A stretch of 64,000 nt of DNA from JAAXHH01 sp965225915 (GCA_965225915.1 OZ245326.1:434001-498000); one strand, 5' to 3'. Counted from the first letter of the stretch, positions 18,287 through 27,198 are shown. The notes: generated by a model from the letters alone, not told the origin. Program-made: numbers and translations.

Positions 18287-19118
18287 ACTTAAGTTTCGCG
18301 CCGTTTCAAATATCCCAACGAAATTCCTCACAAGCCTTTCATATCAGGGATTTATCGATCATTTCGATCTTGCTTGTTCCCAAACGATCCTGTTGATATC
18401 ATCAGAATACGTTGTGATGAATGTTGGACAATCTTAGGTCAAAAAGAAAAACCGCTGCATAGATGAATAGGAGCCACCATGCGCGCTACGATCAACCTGT
18501 CCCTCCTGTTGCTTGTCCTCCTCACCGCCCAATCATGCCGAAACGGCGACCCCGAACCTACCCTGGAAGCCCTGCAAGCCGAGGTGGTTGCAGCCCTTGA
18601 TACTCTGGTGGCAGAGTTGGTGGCGGAGCGACCAACGGATACCGCCGCGTATGCCCTGCGCCTGCGGACCTACCTGGAGGCCCATCCTGCGTACTACGGC
18701 AGTGCCGTCGTGCTATTGGATGGAACTGGGACAGTAACAAGCAGCACCTATGGCTATCGCATAGAAGGCGGCTACGAAACTCTTGACCTCGCGACACCAT
18801 CCTACAACATCGAGGGTCAGGATTGGTTCACGATGCCACTGGCGGTGAACTCGGGCATCTGGACAGCCCCTTACTTCGATGCGGGCGGCGGTGAGATCTG
18901 GATGATTACACGCTCTGTCCTGGCGCGTGACGACGAGGGTGTTTTCGCCATCGTCACCACCGATCTGCCTGTAGATGCTCCCGGAAATTGACACCTCTTG
19001 TACCCCTTCGCAGTCTCAGCCACCGCCGAAGAGACTAGGCAAGACCTGATTGAAGTCCTCAATACGTTGTCAATGCGGGGCGTGAGAGCGCGCGGCAATT
19101 TAAATACGCTCCCCCCAA
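18275..19118. mobile_element. Small insert at the tRNA-Sec 3' end, bounded by 13-bp direct repeats
   Basis: ACGCTCCCCCCAA, the 3' end of tRNA-Sec including CCA, occurs at 18275-18287 and again at 19106-19118. This is the attL/attR pattern left by site-specific integration into a tRNA gene. The 830-base interval carries one lipoprotein gene and an AT-rich leader; no integrase or excisionase remains, so it would be a relic or a passenger. The repeat is short and C-rich, so chance is not excluded. Confidence 0.45.
18479..18991 (+). CDS. Lipoprotein with Cache-like sensor domain
   Basis: 170 residues. A lipoprotein signal (LLLLVLLTAQSC, Cys20) is followed by a coiled helical stretch and one extracytoplasmic ligand-binding unit: YYGSAVVLLDGTGTV, then QDWFTMPLAVNSGIW, APYFDAGGGEIWMITRSV and DEGVFAIVTTDLPVD. 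This order (W, then Y-x-D, then a final strand with DLPVD) is that of the membrane-distal half of Cache domains, which normally sit on chemoreceptors or kinases. Here no transmembrane or signalling domain follows, so it may be a free sensor or solute-binding lipoprotein. The start has AGGAG upstream. It lies inside the tRNA-Sec-flanked insert. Confidence 0.6.
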   Translation: MRATINLSLLLLVLLTAQSCRNGDPEPTLEALQAEVVAALDTLVAELVAERPTDTAAYALRLRTYLEAHPAYYGSAVVLLDGTGTVTSSTYGYRIEGGYETLDLATPSYNIEGQDWFTMPLAVNSGIWTAPYFDAGGGEIWMITRSVLARDDEGVFAIVTTDLPVDAPGN

Positions 19119-19132
19119 GAAAGGAATAGCAG

Positions 19133-19741
19133 GTGACCCAACAGTCAGGTCAACCTATGGCACAACCCGGCAGTCCGGAAAATCAGCCCGGCATGCCCAT
19201 GGAAATCCTGGGCATGTACCTCTTCATTGCCAGCGAACTCATCCTTTTCATAACACTGCTGTTCATACTTTTCTGGTTGCGATCCGGTCTCGTGGCCGAA
19301 TGGCCGCCGTCGGGTCAACCCCGGTTGCCCCTCGGGATCACGGGCGTGAACACCGTGTTTCTACTCATCAGCGGTTACACTATGCACCGCGCCTACCGGG
19401 CCGTGAAGCAGAACGCGTCCGCCCAGTTGACCCGGTGGCTGATGATCACGTGCGTGTTGGGCGTCGTCTTCCTCACGGTGCAGGGGTTCGAATGGATCCG
19501 GCTGATACGCTACGGACTGAGCATGGCCTCGAGCCTGTATGGCGCCATGTTCTATTCAATCATCGGCCTCCACGCCATCCACGTTCTCGTGACCGTACTG
19601 GTCCTGCTCTACCTCTGGGTACGGGCCTCCTCCGGCATCTATACCTCCGAAAGGCATACCGGCGTCGTGCTGGGCTACATGTTCTGGCTGTTCGTCGTCC
19701 TGATCTGGCCCGTCCTCTACGTCCTCGTCTACCTGGTATAG
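19133..19741 (+). CDS. Heme-copper oxidase subunit III, stand-alone
   Basis: Membrane subunit III of aa3/ba3-type cytochrome oxidases. 202 residues with five hydrophobic helices; typical features are MEILGMYLFIASELILFITL (helix with the conserved Glu), GVNTVFLLISGYTMHRA, EWIRLIRYG and GLHAIHVLVTVLVLLYLW (conserved His pair). The start is a GTG at 19133 with AAGGAA eight bases before; an ATG at 19157 is an alternative. Subunits I and II are not nearby, so the gene is an orphan. It lies directly after the right repeat of the tRNA-Sec insert, so its former upstream context was probably tRNA-Sec itself. Confidence 0.85.
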   Translation: MTQQSGQPMAQPGSPENQPGMPMEILGMYLFIASELILFITLLFILFWLRSGLVAEWPPSGQPRLPLGITGVNTVFLLISGYTMHRAYRAVKQNASAQLTRWLMITCVLGVVFLTVQGFEWIRLIRYGLSMASSLYGAMFYSIIGLHAIHVLVTVLVLLYLWVRASSGIYTSERHTGVVLGYMFWLFVVLIWPVLYVLVYLV

Positions 19742-19891
19742 TAGCGTAACGCTACATGCATCGACGCACCGTGCAGCGCAACACTATGTACAGCGCCGCT
19801 CGGCAATCCGAACGCCAAAATCCTGTCGCATGATTCTGGGAGCGAAGAGGAGATGCGTCGATACGGCTGTGCGGCGGTGTGGCGGCGTGCC

Positions 19892-20722
19892 TCAGTCGAA
19901 GTCCGCGATGGAGGTCAGGTAGTCGTAGCTCTGGCGGGCGGCGTCTTCGGGTTCCATGATCTCGGCAAAGGCCTGGTGCACGGTGACGTAGCCGTCGTAT
20001 CCCATCTCTTCCAGCTCCTCCATGATACCGGAGAAGTCGATCCCGCCTTCCGCCTGCAGCGGTACCGGGTCGTGTGGCGCCGGACCCCTTACCCAGGTGT
20101 CCAGTGTCATGGAACCTTCCGGATTCAGCCGGTGATTCTGCAGATAGACGTTGAACAGCCACGGAGCGAACCGCCTGATGGTTTCCGGACCGTAATCCTG
20201 GCCGCACAGATCGAGGTTAGCGGGTTCGTAGATGATTCCGAAATTCGGGCGGTCCACCTTCGTCAAAACCGAGACGGACTCTTCCACCGTTTCGAACAGG
20301 CTGCGCGTATGGGACTGGTGGGCAAGCCGGATGTTCCGCTCGGCCGCCTCGTCCGAAGCCCGCTGTGCCCAGGCGATGTCTTCATCCTTTTTCATGCCGA
20401 TCCGGATCAGGTCGGCGCCAAGCAGATCGGCCAAGTCCAGATAGGGCGTGATGTCTCGCAGGGCGTCCGGCGCGTGTTCGTCGTTCGCGGGTATGGGGAT
20501 GTCTCCCGTAACCATGGAAACGGGCAATCCCCGTTCGGCAAGGATCTTCCGCACCCGGGTGACCTGTTCCAGGGGAGACTGTATGCCGGCCTGCGAAGCG
20601 CGCATGCACATGGCGAAGTAACCGAGTTCCAGGGCCAGGTCCGCCAGGTACTCCATGGAACGGTTTGTTTCTTCCTTGTTCAACACGGATTCGGCGACGC
20701 GGACGGACAGCGATAGTTTCAT
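19892..20722 (-). CDS. Sugar phosphate isomerase/epimerase (AP-endonuclease-2 TIM barrel)
   Basis: 276-residue cytosolic TIM-barrel of the xylose-isomerase-like superfamily. Visible in order: an N-terminal strand MKLSLSVRVAES, LLGADLIRIGMKKDEDI, RLAHQSHTRSLFETVEE, NFGIIYEPANLDLCG (metal-site Glu/Asp region), YLQNHRL, and GYDGYVTVHQAF. These are the positions of the divalent-metal ligands in the family. Members isomerise or dehydrate keto sugars and inositols; the substrate here is unknown. It lies in a leftward run with the Nudix and PhyH genes; spacing of 48 bases to the Nudix gene allows cotranscription. Confidence 0.75.
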   Translation of the reverse strand: MKLSLSVRVAESVLNKEETNRSMEYLADLALELGYFAMCMRASQAGIQSPLEQVTRVRKILAERGLPVSMVTGDIPIPANDEHAPDALRDITPYLDLADLLGADLIRIGMKKDEDIAWAQRASDEAAERNIRLAHQSHTRSLFETVEESVSVLTKVDRPNFGIIYEPANLDLCGQDYGPETIRRFAPWLFNVYLQNHRLNPEGSMTLDTWVRGPAPHDPVPLQAEGGIDFSGIMEELEEMGYDGYVTVHQAFAEIMEPEDAARQSYDYLTSIADFD

Positions 20723-20770
20723 GAACGACTACCTCTAGGTGTTTAAAGTTACCATGGCGACATCAATGGT

Positions 20771-21376
20771 CTAGCGTATCTGCACTTCGGAGCCTCCGGG
20801 CAGCCGACGCCCGATGCAGGCCAGGATCTGGGCGGTGAAGCGGTACGTGAGTCCCCATAGCGCGGGTCCCTCGCCGCCCAGCAGGTCAATGGCGGGCACC
20901 TCCCGTTTTCCCCATTCACCAGAGACGATGGCCTTAATGTACCGACCTTCATCCATGAGGTCGGCAAGCGGGATCCAGAAAGCGCTTCGGATCTCATGGT
21001 TGAGGGACAGAGCGGGGGCGTTTGCCAGGATGAACACGAACGCGGCGACGTGCACCCTGTTGAAATGAGTAGCCTGGTCGTCGAGCCGGCAAACGAAATC
21101 CGCCATCGTCAGATCGAGGGACGTTTCTTCCCGCGTTTCCCGGATTGCCGCTTCCCGAGGTCCCGCGTCGGACGCGTCGATCCTTCCGCCGGGAAAGCTG
21201 ATGTGGCCGGACCAGGGATCTCCCCCGCGTTGCGCCCGGAGAAGGTAGAGCAATTCCAATCCTCCGCCCGAATCGCGCACCGGGACCGCAACAGACGCCG
21301 TGAGCTCGCCCGAGCCGGGATCCAGCAACTTGCAGCTCATGGTACGCAGTTTTTCGATCAGCACTTCTTCCGGCAT
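20771..21376 (-). CDS. CoA pyrophosphatase-type Nudix hydrolase
   Basis: Hydrolyses CoA and its derivatives to phosphopantetheine and 3',5'-ADP. The NudL-type signature is present: LLRAQRGGDPWSGHISFPGG followed by the Nudix helix REAAIRETREETSLDL. 201 residues from the ATG at 21376 (MPEEVLIEKL), which matches the family start; a GTG at 21430 is also open. A C-terminal region VPAIDLLGGEGPALWGLTYR is typical of the subfamily. It lies 60 bases after the PhyH dioxygenase stop on the same strand. Confidence 0.85.
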   Translation of the reverse strand: MPEEVLIEKLRTMSCKLLDPGSGELTASVAVPVRDSGGGLELLYLLRAQRGGDPWSGHISFPGGRIDASDAGPREAAIRETREETSLDLTMADFVCRLDDQATHFNRVHVAAFVFILANAPALSLNHEIRSAFWIPLADLMDEGRYIKAIVSGEWGKREVPAIDLLGGEGPALWGLTYRFTAQILACIGRRLPGGSEVQIR

Positions 21377-21436
21377 TAAATATCGTCCATCCCTTAGATG
21401 CTTCGTGGCCCGGCGAACGCGCGTACCCACCTGTGA

Positions 21437-22276
21437 TCAGGACCGGGCGAACACGACCTGGTTCCGGGGATGGTCAGCTCGTTGGCCCGGGCGCCTGCTT
21501 CCCAGGTTGGCATCGATGACGGGACGGTTTTCCTCGCTGCATGCCGAATCGTCGATACTGATACCGTCCTCGTAGAACGTGATTCCGAGGGCTTCGCGGA
21601 CGCGGCCCGACATGTTGGCCCGTGCGCCGTGTATCACCCAGTGGCTGTGCAGGGTCGCGTCGCCGGCGGGAATATCCTCTTCCACCACCGGAATCCGGTT
21701 TCCGCGGATGTAGTCCCCGAAAAAAGATTCCGAATCGTGGTGTATTCCCCTGGGGCCGAGCACTTCACTCTTGTGGGTACCGCTTGCGAATCGGGGCGGT
21801 CCCATGTCGATGGTGGCGTCCACGAGGGGGATCCACATGGTGAGGACGTTGTCCGAATACAGGGGCCAGTGCGGCCCGTCCTGGTGCCACGGCGTGATCC
21901 AGCTCTCCGGTTCCTTGAACATCGCCTTGTCGTAGTAAATGCGGACCGCGTCCACGCCCATCAGGTCGGCCGCGATCTTACCGAAACGGGGTGACTGGAT
22001 GAACCGGGCGGCACGCTCGTCCGCCTCCCTCAGGTTGAACGTCTGCATGAATACGCGGGAGAAGTCGTCCTCCGGCCGGTCGCTCATCTTTCTTGCCCCG
22101 TCAAACCGATCGGCCGTTACCGTTTTCAGCACCCCGCGATGCTCGGCGATCTCCTCCTTCGTGCAGATGCCCCTCAGGTGAACATGGCCGTTCTCCCGGT
22201 ATTGCCGTACGTGATCCGCGGTCAGGGAGTACTCCGTCGAAAGCCCTGGTCCGCCGGGATGTTCACACGTCGTCAT
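21437..22276 (-). CDS. Phytanoyl-CoA dioxygenase (PhyH) family protein
   Basis: Non-heme Fe(II)/2-oxoglutarate oxygenase of 279 residues. The facial triad is complete: TPWHQDGPHW (His-x-Asp), then a distal HGARANMSGRVREAL segment with His and the 2-oxoglutarate Arg. The cupin-like core is supported by LTMWIPLVDATIDMGPPRF and ASGTHKSEVLG. Members hydroxylate fatty acyl-CoAs or small metabolites; the many divergent copies in such genomes mean the substrate cannot be assigned. I prefer the ATG at 22276 (MTTCEHPGG) because AAGGA precedes it; an ATG at 22294 is also possible. First gene of the leftward run to 19892. Confidence 0.88.
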   Translation of the reverse strand: MTTCEHPGGPGLSTEYSLTADHVRQYRENGHVHLRGICTKEEIAEHRGVLKTVTADRFDGARKMSDRPEDDFSRVFMQTFNLREADERAARFIQSPRFGKIAADLMGVDAVRIYYDKAMFKEPESWITPWHQDGPHWPLYSDNVLTMWIPLVDATIDMGPPRFASGTHKSEVLGPRGIHHDSESFFGDYIRGNRIPVVEEDIPAGDATLHSHWVIHGARANMSGRVREALGITFYEDGISIDDSACSEENRPVIDANLGSRRPGQRADHPRNQVVFARS

Positions 22277-22596
22277 GTCCGGAGATCCTTCCATTCGTCG
22301 AGGTAGAACGCCGGGGTAATCGGGCTTAACATGCAGTCTTCGGGCAACTAACAGATTCGTATCGGGAAGTCAAGGGGTTTGCCCGGCCATCAAAGGCTCG
22401 GCGATCCGATCTTAACATCGTAGTCCAGGAACATTTTACCGGCAATCCACGTTTGAACGAAGGCAACCCGAATCCACCCAACTGGCCCCGCCCTTGACAG
22501 AACTTGTCTGTTGGTCTTTATTTGAGGTAACGCGGCGGATCAGGTCGAGCACCGATTATCCGTCGCGATTGTTGCATGTGAAGTCTGGAGAATACC
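22277..22596. other. Divergent intergenic region holding the accA promoter
   Basis: About 320 bases between the leftward PhyH gene and accA. The only signal I can support is the rightward promoter at 22494-22522. No RNA gene, repeat or clear leftward promoter was seen. Confidence 0.5.
22494..22522 (+). promoter_or_regulatory. accA promoter, sigma70-like
   Basis: TTGACA (22494-22499), 17 bases, TTTATT (22517-22522). The leader to the accA ATG would be about 68 bases. Perfect -35, 4/6 -10. Confidence 0.6.
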
Positions 22597-23598
22597 ATGG
22601 ACGAGAACGGCCCCATACTCGAATTCGAAAAACCCATATACGAACTCGAAAAGCGCATAGAGGAAATGAAGAACTATGCGGTGACCGAGAACCTCGACGC
22701 CCTGGCCGACGAGATAAGGCGCCTGGAAGAAGAAGTATCCCGGCAGCGGAAGAAGACCTATTCCAACCTGACCCGGTGGCAGCGCGTGCTCATCGCCCGT
22801 CATCCAAACCGCCCCCATACGCTCGACTACATCAACGGGATGATGGAGGATTTCGTCGAACTCCACGGCGACCGATCCTTTGGGGATGACAAGGCCATGG
22901 TCACGGGACTGGCGAAAATGGACGGTCAGCCCCTCGCCGTAGTGGGTCACCAGAAGGGGAAGAACACCAAGGAAAACGTGATGCGCAATTTCGGCATGGC
23001 CGGCCCCGAGGGGTACCGCAAGGCCCTGCGCGTCATGAAGCTGGCCGAAAAGTTCGACATGCCGGTCCTGTCTCTCATCGATACCCCCGGAGCCTATCCC
23101 GGCGCGGGTGCCGAGGAAAGGGGACAGGCGGAAGCGATCGCCCGGAACATTTACGAGATGGGACGCCTGCGCGTACCGATCATTGTCATGGTGATCGGCG
23201 AAGGCGCCAGTGGTGGAGCCCTGGGCATCGGAGTGGGCGACCGGGTCATCATGATGGAAAACTCCTGGTACTCCGTGATAAGCCCGGAACCCTGTTCCAC
23301 CATATTGTGGAAAGACCAGGAAAAAGCCGCGGCCCGCAAGGCCGACTGTGCGGAGGCCCTGCGGCTTTCCGCCACCGATCTGCTGCAGTTCGGCGTTATA
23401 GATGAAATCGTTCCCGAGCCCTTCGGGGGCGCCCACCGCGACCATCAAACGGCCATTTCCAATGTCAGGAATTCCATCCTCAAGGCGTTGCACGACGCCG
23501 GCGGACAATCCGTCGATGAATGCCTGGATGCCCGGCTGGAAAAGTACAGCAACATGGGCGCCTTCGATGAAGTACCCGACGCGGACGCCATATCGTAA
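22597..23598 (+). CDS. accA: Acetyl-CoA carboxylase carboxyltransferase subunit alpha
   Basis: Alpha half of the carboxyltransferase that makes malonyl-CoA, the first step of fatty acid synthesis; pairs with AccD, which is not in the window. The family N-terminus (ILEFEKPIYELEKRIEEM) is followed by RHPNRPHTLDYINGMMEDF, ELHGDRSFGDDKAMVTGLA, TPGAYPGAGAEERGQAEAIA and GEGASGGALGIGVGDRV, the last two forming the oxyanion-hole crotonase core. Length 333 residues is normal. The start ATG has GGAG upstream. An amidohydrolase follows after 23 bases. Confidence 0.97.
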   Translation: MDENGPILEFEKPIYELEKRIEEMKNYAVTENLDALADEIRRLEEEVSRQRKKTYSNLTRWQRVLIARHPNRPHTLDYINGMMEDFVELHGDRSFGDDKAMVTGLAKMDGQPLAVVGHQKGKNTKENVMRNFGMAGPEGYRKALRVMKLAEKFDMPVLSLIDTPGAYPGAGAEERGQAEAIARNIYEMGRLRVPIIVMVIGEGASGGALGIGVGDRVIMMENSWYSVISPEPCSTILWKDQEKAAARKADCAEALRLSATDLLQFGVIDEIVPEPFGGAHRDHQTAISNVRNSILKALHDAGGQSVDECLDARLEKYSNMGAFDEVPDADAIS

Positions 23599-23621
23599 CC
23601 CGGTATACGGGAGCGGGATTC

Positions 23622-24809
23622 TTGTTAAAGGCCATTAAGGGCGGCTTGATCATCAATGGGAAGGGTGAAACCCCGATTCCCAATGGGTTGATCCTGGTGG
23701 ACGGCAACAGGATTCGTGCCGTCGGATCCCGTGACAGCCTTCCCATACCCGGCGACGCCGAAGTCATCGACCTGGGTACGGCCACGCTTCTCCCCGGCCT
23801 CATCGATACCCACGTACACCTCGTCATGAACATGGAAGAAGACTGCGTCACCTCCCTGGCGCACAAGAGCGCCGTCGAGTCCGTCGTCGAGGCCGCCCAC
23901 AACGCCCGGCGCGCCTTGCGGGGCGGGGTGACGACCGTCCGGGATTGTGCCGACGTGTTCGGCGTGACCCTTACCCTGAAGCAGGCCATCGACGCGGGAC
24001 GTCTCGACGGTCCGCGCATCCTGGCCTGCGGACTGCCGATCACCACCACGGCGGGGCATCTCAACACCATGGGAATCCGGGCCGACAGCGTCCCGGAGGT
24101 TCTGAATGCCGTGCGTACGGTGGTCGCCATGGGCGTGGACTGGATCAAGGTCTGCGCCACCGGCGGCGGTCTGACCCCCGACAGCAACGTGCGCCGTGCC
24201 CAGTATTCGGCGGAGACCCTGGCAGTCCTCGTTCAAGACGCCCACCGCCTGGGTCGAAAGGTGGCCGCCCATGCCCACGGGACCGAGGGCATATTGAACT
24301 GTGCCATCGCTGGCACCGACAGCATCGAACACTGTTCCTGGATGGGCGAGCACGAAGGCCACAGCTACGACGAAGGCGCAGTCGAACTGATCCGGAAGAA
24401 GGGTCTGTACGTCAGCCACACCATCACGGGGCCGCGAACCGGTTCGCAGGAAGAGGTGGAGGAACTCCTGAACAGCGAACTCGGCGAACGATTCGCGTTC
24501 CTCCGCCGGACCCTGGAAGAGGGCGTCCGCATGGTCATATCCAGCGATGCCGGAATACCGGGTTGCCGGTTCGAGGATTTCGCCGGAAGCCTGGTCATCG
24601 CGGTCAAGTGCTGCGGCTTCTCTCCCATGGGCTCGATTATCGCCTCAACGAGCCGGGCTGCCGAAATGCTGGGAATAGAGGACCAGGTCGGATCGCTGGA
24701 GCCCGGCAAGTTCGCGGATTTCATCGCAGTCGATGGCGATCCTCTACAGGATATTGGCTCCATCCGCCGGATCATCGGCGTGTTCAAGAACGGCCAGCAG
24801 GCCGTGTGA
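23622..24809 (+). CDS. Amidohydrolase family protein (imidazolonepropionase/prolidase-like)
   Basis: Metal-dependent hydrolase of 395 residues with an N-terminal composite beta-sandwich and TIM barrel. Metal site residues are visible: PGLIDTHVHL (His-x-His), VDWIKVCATGGG (Lys), VAAHAHGTEGI (His), DSIEHCSWM (His) and VISSDAGIPG (Asp). The C-terminus closes the sandwich (GSLEPGKFADFIAVDGDP). This is the group that includes Xaa-Pro dipeptidases and other amide- or lactam-cleaving enzymes; the substrate is unknown. The start is a TTG at 23622 following a GGGAG. It lies 23 bases after accA, perhaps cotranscribed, and converges on the sarcosine oxidase gene. Confidence 0.87.
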   Translation: MLKAIKGGLIINGKGETPIPNGLILVDGNRIRAVGSRDSLPIPGDAEVIDLGTATLLPGLIDTHVHLVMNMEEDCVTSLAHKSAVESVVEAAHNARRALRGGVTTVRDCADVFGVTLTLKQAIDAGRLDGPRILACGLPITTTAGHLNTMGIRADSVPEVLNAVRTVVAMGVDWIKVCATGGGLTPDSNVRRAQYSAETLAVLVQDAHRLGRKVAAHAHGTEGILNCAIAGTDSIEHCSWMGEHEGHSYDEGAVELIRKKGLYVSHTITGPRTGSQEEVEELLNSELGERFAFLRRTLEEGVRMVISSDAGIPGCRFEDFAGSLVIAVKCCGFSPMGSIIASTSRAAEMLGIEDQVGSLEPGKFADFIAVDGDPLQDIGSIRRIIGVFKNGQQAV

Positions 24810-24844
24810 CCGGTTGTATATACTTTGTATCTACCAGGCAGGGA

Positions 24845-26017
24845 CTAAGCGATCGACCGGGGTTTCAATGTCCCCGGTCGCCGGAATCTCTCGAGACCGA
24901 ACAGGGTCGTATCGAAGGGCGCCGGTTCATTGAACAGCAGGGCGGCCAGGATCTCGCCCAGTACCGGGCCGAACTTGAACCCGTGGCCCGAAAAGCCCGC
25001 TGCCAGCACGACGTGGTCATGATCGGGATGCCGGTCCAGGATGAAGTGGTAGTCCGCCGAGTTGGTATACAGGCAGTGATTCACGGCGACGGGGTCGCGG
25101 GACAGGTGGGGACATCTCCTGCCGATGAAATCCTGTACCTCGGCGAGGTTTGCGCCGTCCACCACTTCCGGATCGTCGGCTTCCACGGTCCGGCCGGTTC
25201 TGTGACAACCGGCCTTCACGCCGGGCACCCGCACCTGGGGCACGCAGTAAAAAGGATCCGGGGTATGGTAGTCGATTACATTTGGCATGACACCCGCCTC
25301 GTGCCCGACCGTCCCCAACTGCGGAAAGTAGGCCAGCAGTTCCCGGGTTACCACCAGCGGAACATCGATATCCAGCGCTTCCAGCCAACGGCCCGTCCAT
25401 CCACCCGCCGCCAGTACGAGATGGGCGCCTGACCAGGATCGACCGTCCACCGCCTTGACCTCGACGCTTTCGACACCCAGGTCGATAGAGGCGACTTCCG
25501 TTTCCGACAGCGCGTCCACGCCGTCTTCCCGGACGCAACCCCATAGACTGCGGACCACTTCGTCGGCGAAGAGCACCGCGCTGTCGGGCTGGTAGATGGC
25601 TTCGCTCGTCCGCGCCAGCCTGAACTGGGGGAAACGGCGGGTGAAATCAGGACCGGTCAAGCGTTCGTAGGGAAGTTCGCAATCGCGCAGCCGTGTTTCC
25701 AGTGTCTCCAGCACCTCCGACTCGGCCGGCGCCAGGTTGCAGATGCCGGTCTGCCTCAACACCGGCCTGCCCAGGCGTTTCGCGAGATCTTCCCATGCCC
25801 GGAATGCACGGACCGCCATTTCGACATACAGGGTCTCCTCATAGTCGAAACGGATCATCCGGCTGTCGCCGTGCGAGCTGCCGCGCTCGTGGGCCGGAGT
25901 GTACCTCTCGAGCAGCAATACGCTCATCCCGCGCCCCGCCAGCACGTAGGCCGTAGAGACACCGACTACCCCGCCGCCGACTACGATCGCGTCGTAGTGC
26001 CCCGCATTACGACTCAC
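24845..26017 (-). CDS. Monomeric sarcosine oxidase-like flavoprotein
   Basis: Oxidises N-methyl amino acids such as sarcosine or N-methyltryptophan with release of formaldehyde and peroxide. 390 residues. The FAD motif AIVVGGGVVGVSTAYVLAGR opens the protein, followed by the family signature HERGSSHGDSRMIRFDYEE. Near the C-terminus NHCLYTNSADYHFILD contains the cysteine that carries the covalent FAD in MSOX, and GFSGHGFKFGPVLGE ends the flavin site. The GTG start overlaps the stop of the upstream Gfo/Idh gene by four bases (GTGA), so translation is coupled. The pair may demethylate and oxidise the same compound; this is inference. Confidence 0.9.
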   Translation of the reverse strand: MSRNAGHYDAIVVGGGVVGVSTAYVLAGRGMSVLLLERYTPAHERGSSHGDSRMIRFDYEETLYVEMAVRAFRAWEDLAKRLGRPVLRQTGICNLAPAESEVLETLETRLRDCELPYERLTGPDFTRRFPQFRLARTSEAIYQPDSAVLFADEVVRSLWGCVREDGVDALSETEVASIDLGVESVEVKAVDGRSWSGAHLVLAAGGWTGRWLEALDIDVPLVVTRELLAYFPQLGTVGHEAGVMPNVIDYHTPDPFYCVPQVRVPGVKAGCHRTGRTVEADDPEVVDGANLAEVQDFIGRRCPHLSRDPVAVNHCLYTNSADYHFILDRHPDHDHVVLAAGFSGHGFKFGPVLGEILAALLFNEPAPFDTTLFGLERFRRPGTLKPRSIA

Positions 26018-27009
26018 GACAAACCCCGAGTCGCCCGGAGCAGGGTCTCCTGCACCAGCAGTTCGTGGGACAGGGGGCGGTCCGGTGGTTGTTTCCCGGT
26101 GATGGTCTTCAGAAACGACTCCAGTTCAAGATCATACAGTGCCTGGCGGCTGCGCCCCTCCACGGGTACGCGGGATTCACCGGACGGAAACCCATCCCGG
26201 GCTTCCGCCAGGACCAATCGGATCTCGCTGCCCGGTTCGAAGGGCTCGAGGAGAATCGCGCTGCCATTCGTCCCGTATACCTCGTAGCGGCGGGCTGAAG
26301 GAGATGGTTCCATGGCGGCGATATCGACGGTGGCCATGGCATTTTCGAATTCAAAGACCCCCAGTCCATTATCCGTGAACCCAGGGACCTCCCCGGTTTC
26401 GTTACGCAGGAACGCGGTCACTTTTACCGGCCGGCCGAGGACCCAGACGACCTGGTCGAGCATGTGACCGGCCAGGTCGTAGAATATGCCTCCCCGGTGA
26501 GCGCTGATCACCGCGCGGGAAGGCGCGGGAATATCCGTCGACATGTGAGCCCGGATCGAAAACACGCTTCCCAACATGCCGCAATGCGACCAGTCGGCGA
26601 TTTTCCGGAACCCGTCGTGATACCGGAACATGTACCCCATCTGTACCTGCAGATGCTCCTTTTCAGCCATGGCGACGACACGTTGCCAGGCAGGCCAGTC
26701 GTCTCCAGCCGGTTTATCATACCATACATGCTTGCCGGCACGGACGATCGCTTCGGTCTGGGCCAGGCTCTCATCGTTGCGGCCTTCCGATGCCACGGCG
26801 ATGATGCCGGAGTCGTCAAGCATGTCCTCCACGCGGTCGAACCACCGGATTCCCGCGTACGGGCCTGTTGTATGCTCCAGGACGGCCCGGCGCGTCTTAT
26901 CCGGTTCGAAGACTCCGGCGCATTCGACCCTGGGGTTGATCAACATCGACTGCAATTTGCCGGCTGCATGCCCGTGACCGGTGCCGTACTGCGCCATTCC
27001 AATTGCCAT
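26014..27009 (-). CDS. Gfo/Idh/MocA-family NAD(P)-dependent dehydrogenase
   Basis: 331-residue oxidoreductase of the glucose-fructose oxidoreductase / inositol dehydrogenase family. An N-terminal Rossmann-like strand (MAIGMAQYGTGHGHAAGK), the EAIVRAGKHVWYDKPAGDDW segment (the conserved E-K-P region) and a C-terminal beta-sheet domain ending in SFLKTITGKQPPDRPLSHEL are present. The start ATG at 27009 has AGAGGAA eight bases upstream; the frame is open further up to 27120 but that part is leader. First gene of a two-gene unit with the sarcosine-oxidase-like protein (four-base overlap). Divergent from the enolase-superfamily gene, so a shared catabolic role is plausible. Confidence 0.87.
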   Translation of the reverse strand: MAIGMAQYGTGHGHAAGKLQSMLINPRVECAGVFEPDKTRRAVLEHTTGPYAGIRWFDRVEDMLDDSGIIAVASEGRNDESLAQTEAIVRAGKHVWYDKPAGDDWPAWQRVVAMAEKEHLQVQMGYMFRYHDGFRKIADWSHCGMLGSVFSIRAHMSTDIPAPSRAVISAHRGGIFYDLAGHMLDQVVWVLGRPVKVTAFLRNETGEVPGFTDNGLGVFEFENAMATVDIAAMEPSPSARRYEVYGTNGSAILLEPFEPGSEIRLVLAEARDGFPSGESRVPVEGRSRQALYDLELESFLKTITGKQPPDRPLSHELLVQETLLRATRGLS

Positions 27010-27109
27010 TTCGGGTTCCTCTTTCCGCGTAGGTAGAGACTGCAGTGGGGTTACGGGGAAATAAACAGCGGCGGGTTCAACGTCAAGCGAATTCGGGTGG
27101 ACATGGAGC

Positions 27110-27138
27110 TTGACAAGCAACCCGGTTTCTAATAGGTT
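27110..27138 (+). promoter_or_regulatory. Promoter of the 27-31 kb operon
   Basis: TTGACA (27110-27115), 17 bases, TAGGTT (27133-27138) in the divergent region between the Gfo/Idh and the enolase-superfamily genes. Perfect -35 and spacing, weak -10. It lies about 60 bases upstream of the TTG start at 27199. Confidence 0.5.
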
Positions 27139-27198
27139 CGCTCCGATATTTCAACCCAATTTAAATACCGATATACGAGAAGTACCAGGAGCCGGAAC

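Noticed and set aside
18989..19129. In-frame UGA of the Cache lipoprotein followed by 45 more open codons, next to tRNA-Sec: possible selenoprotein.
   Set aside because: An open run of 45 codons is expected often by chance at this GC, the region after the UGA shows only a weak 5-bp stem, and the residue context is not a redox motif.
23945..25432. 495-codon open frame on the plus strand across two genes.
   Set aside because: It is a shadow running through the amidohydrolase and against the sarcosine oxidase gene; Arg/Pro/Gly-rich translation without motifs.
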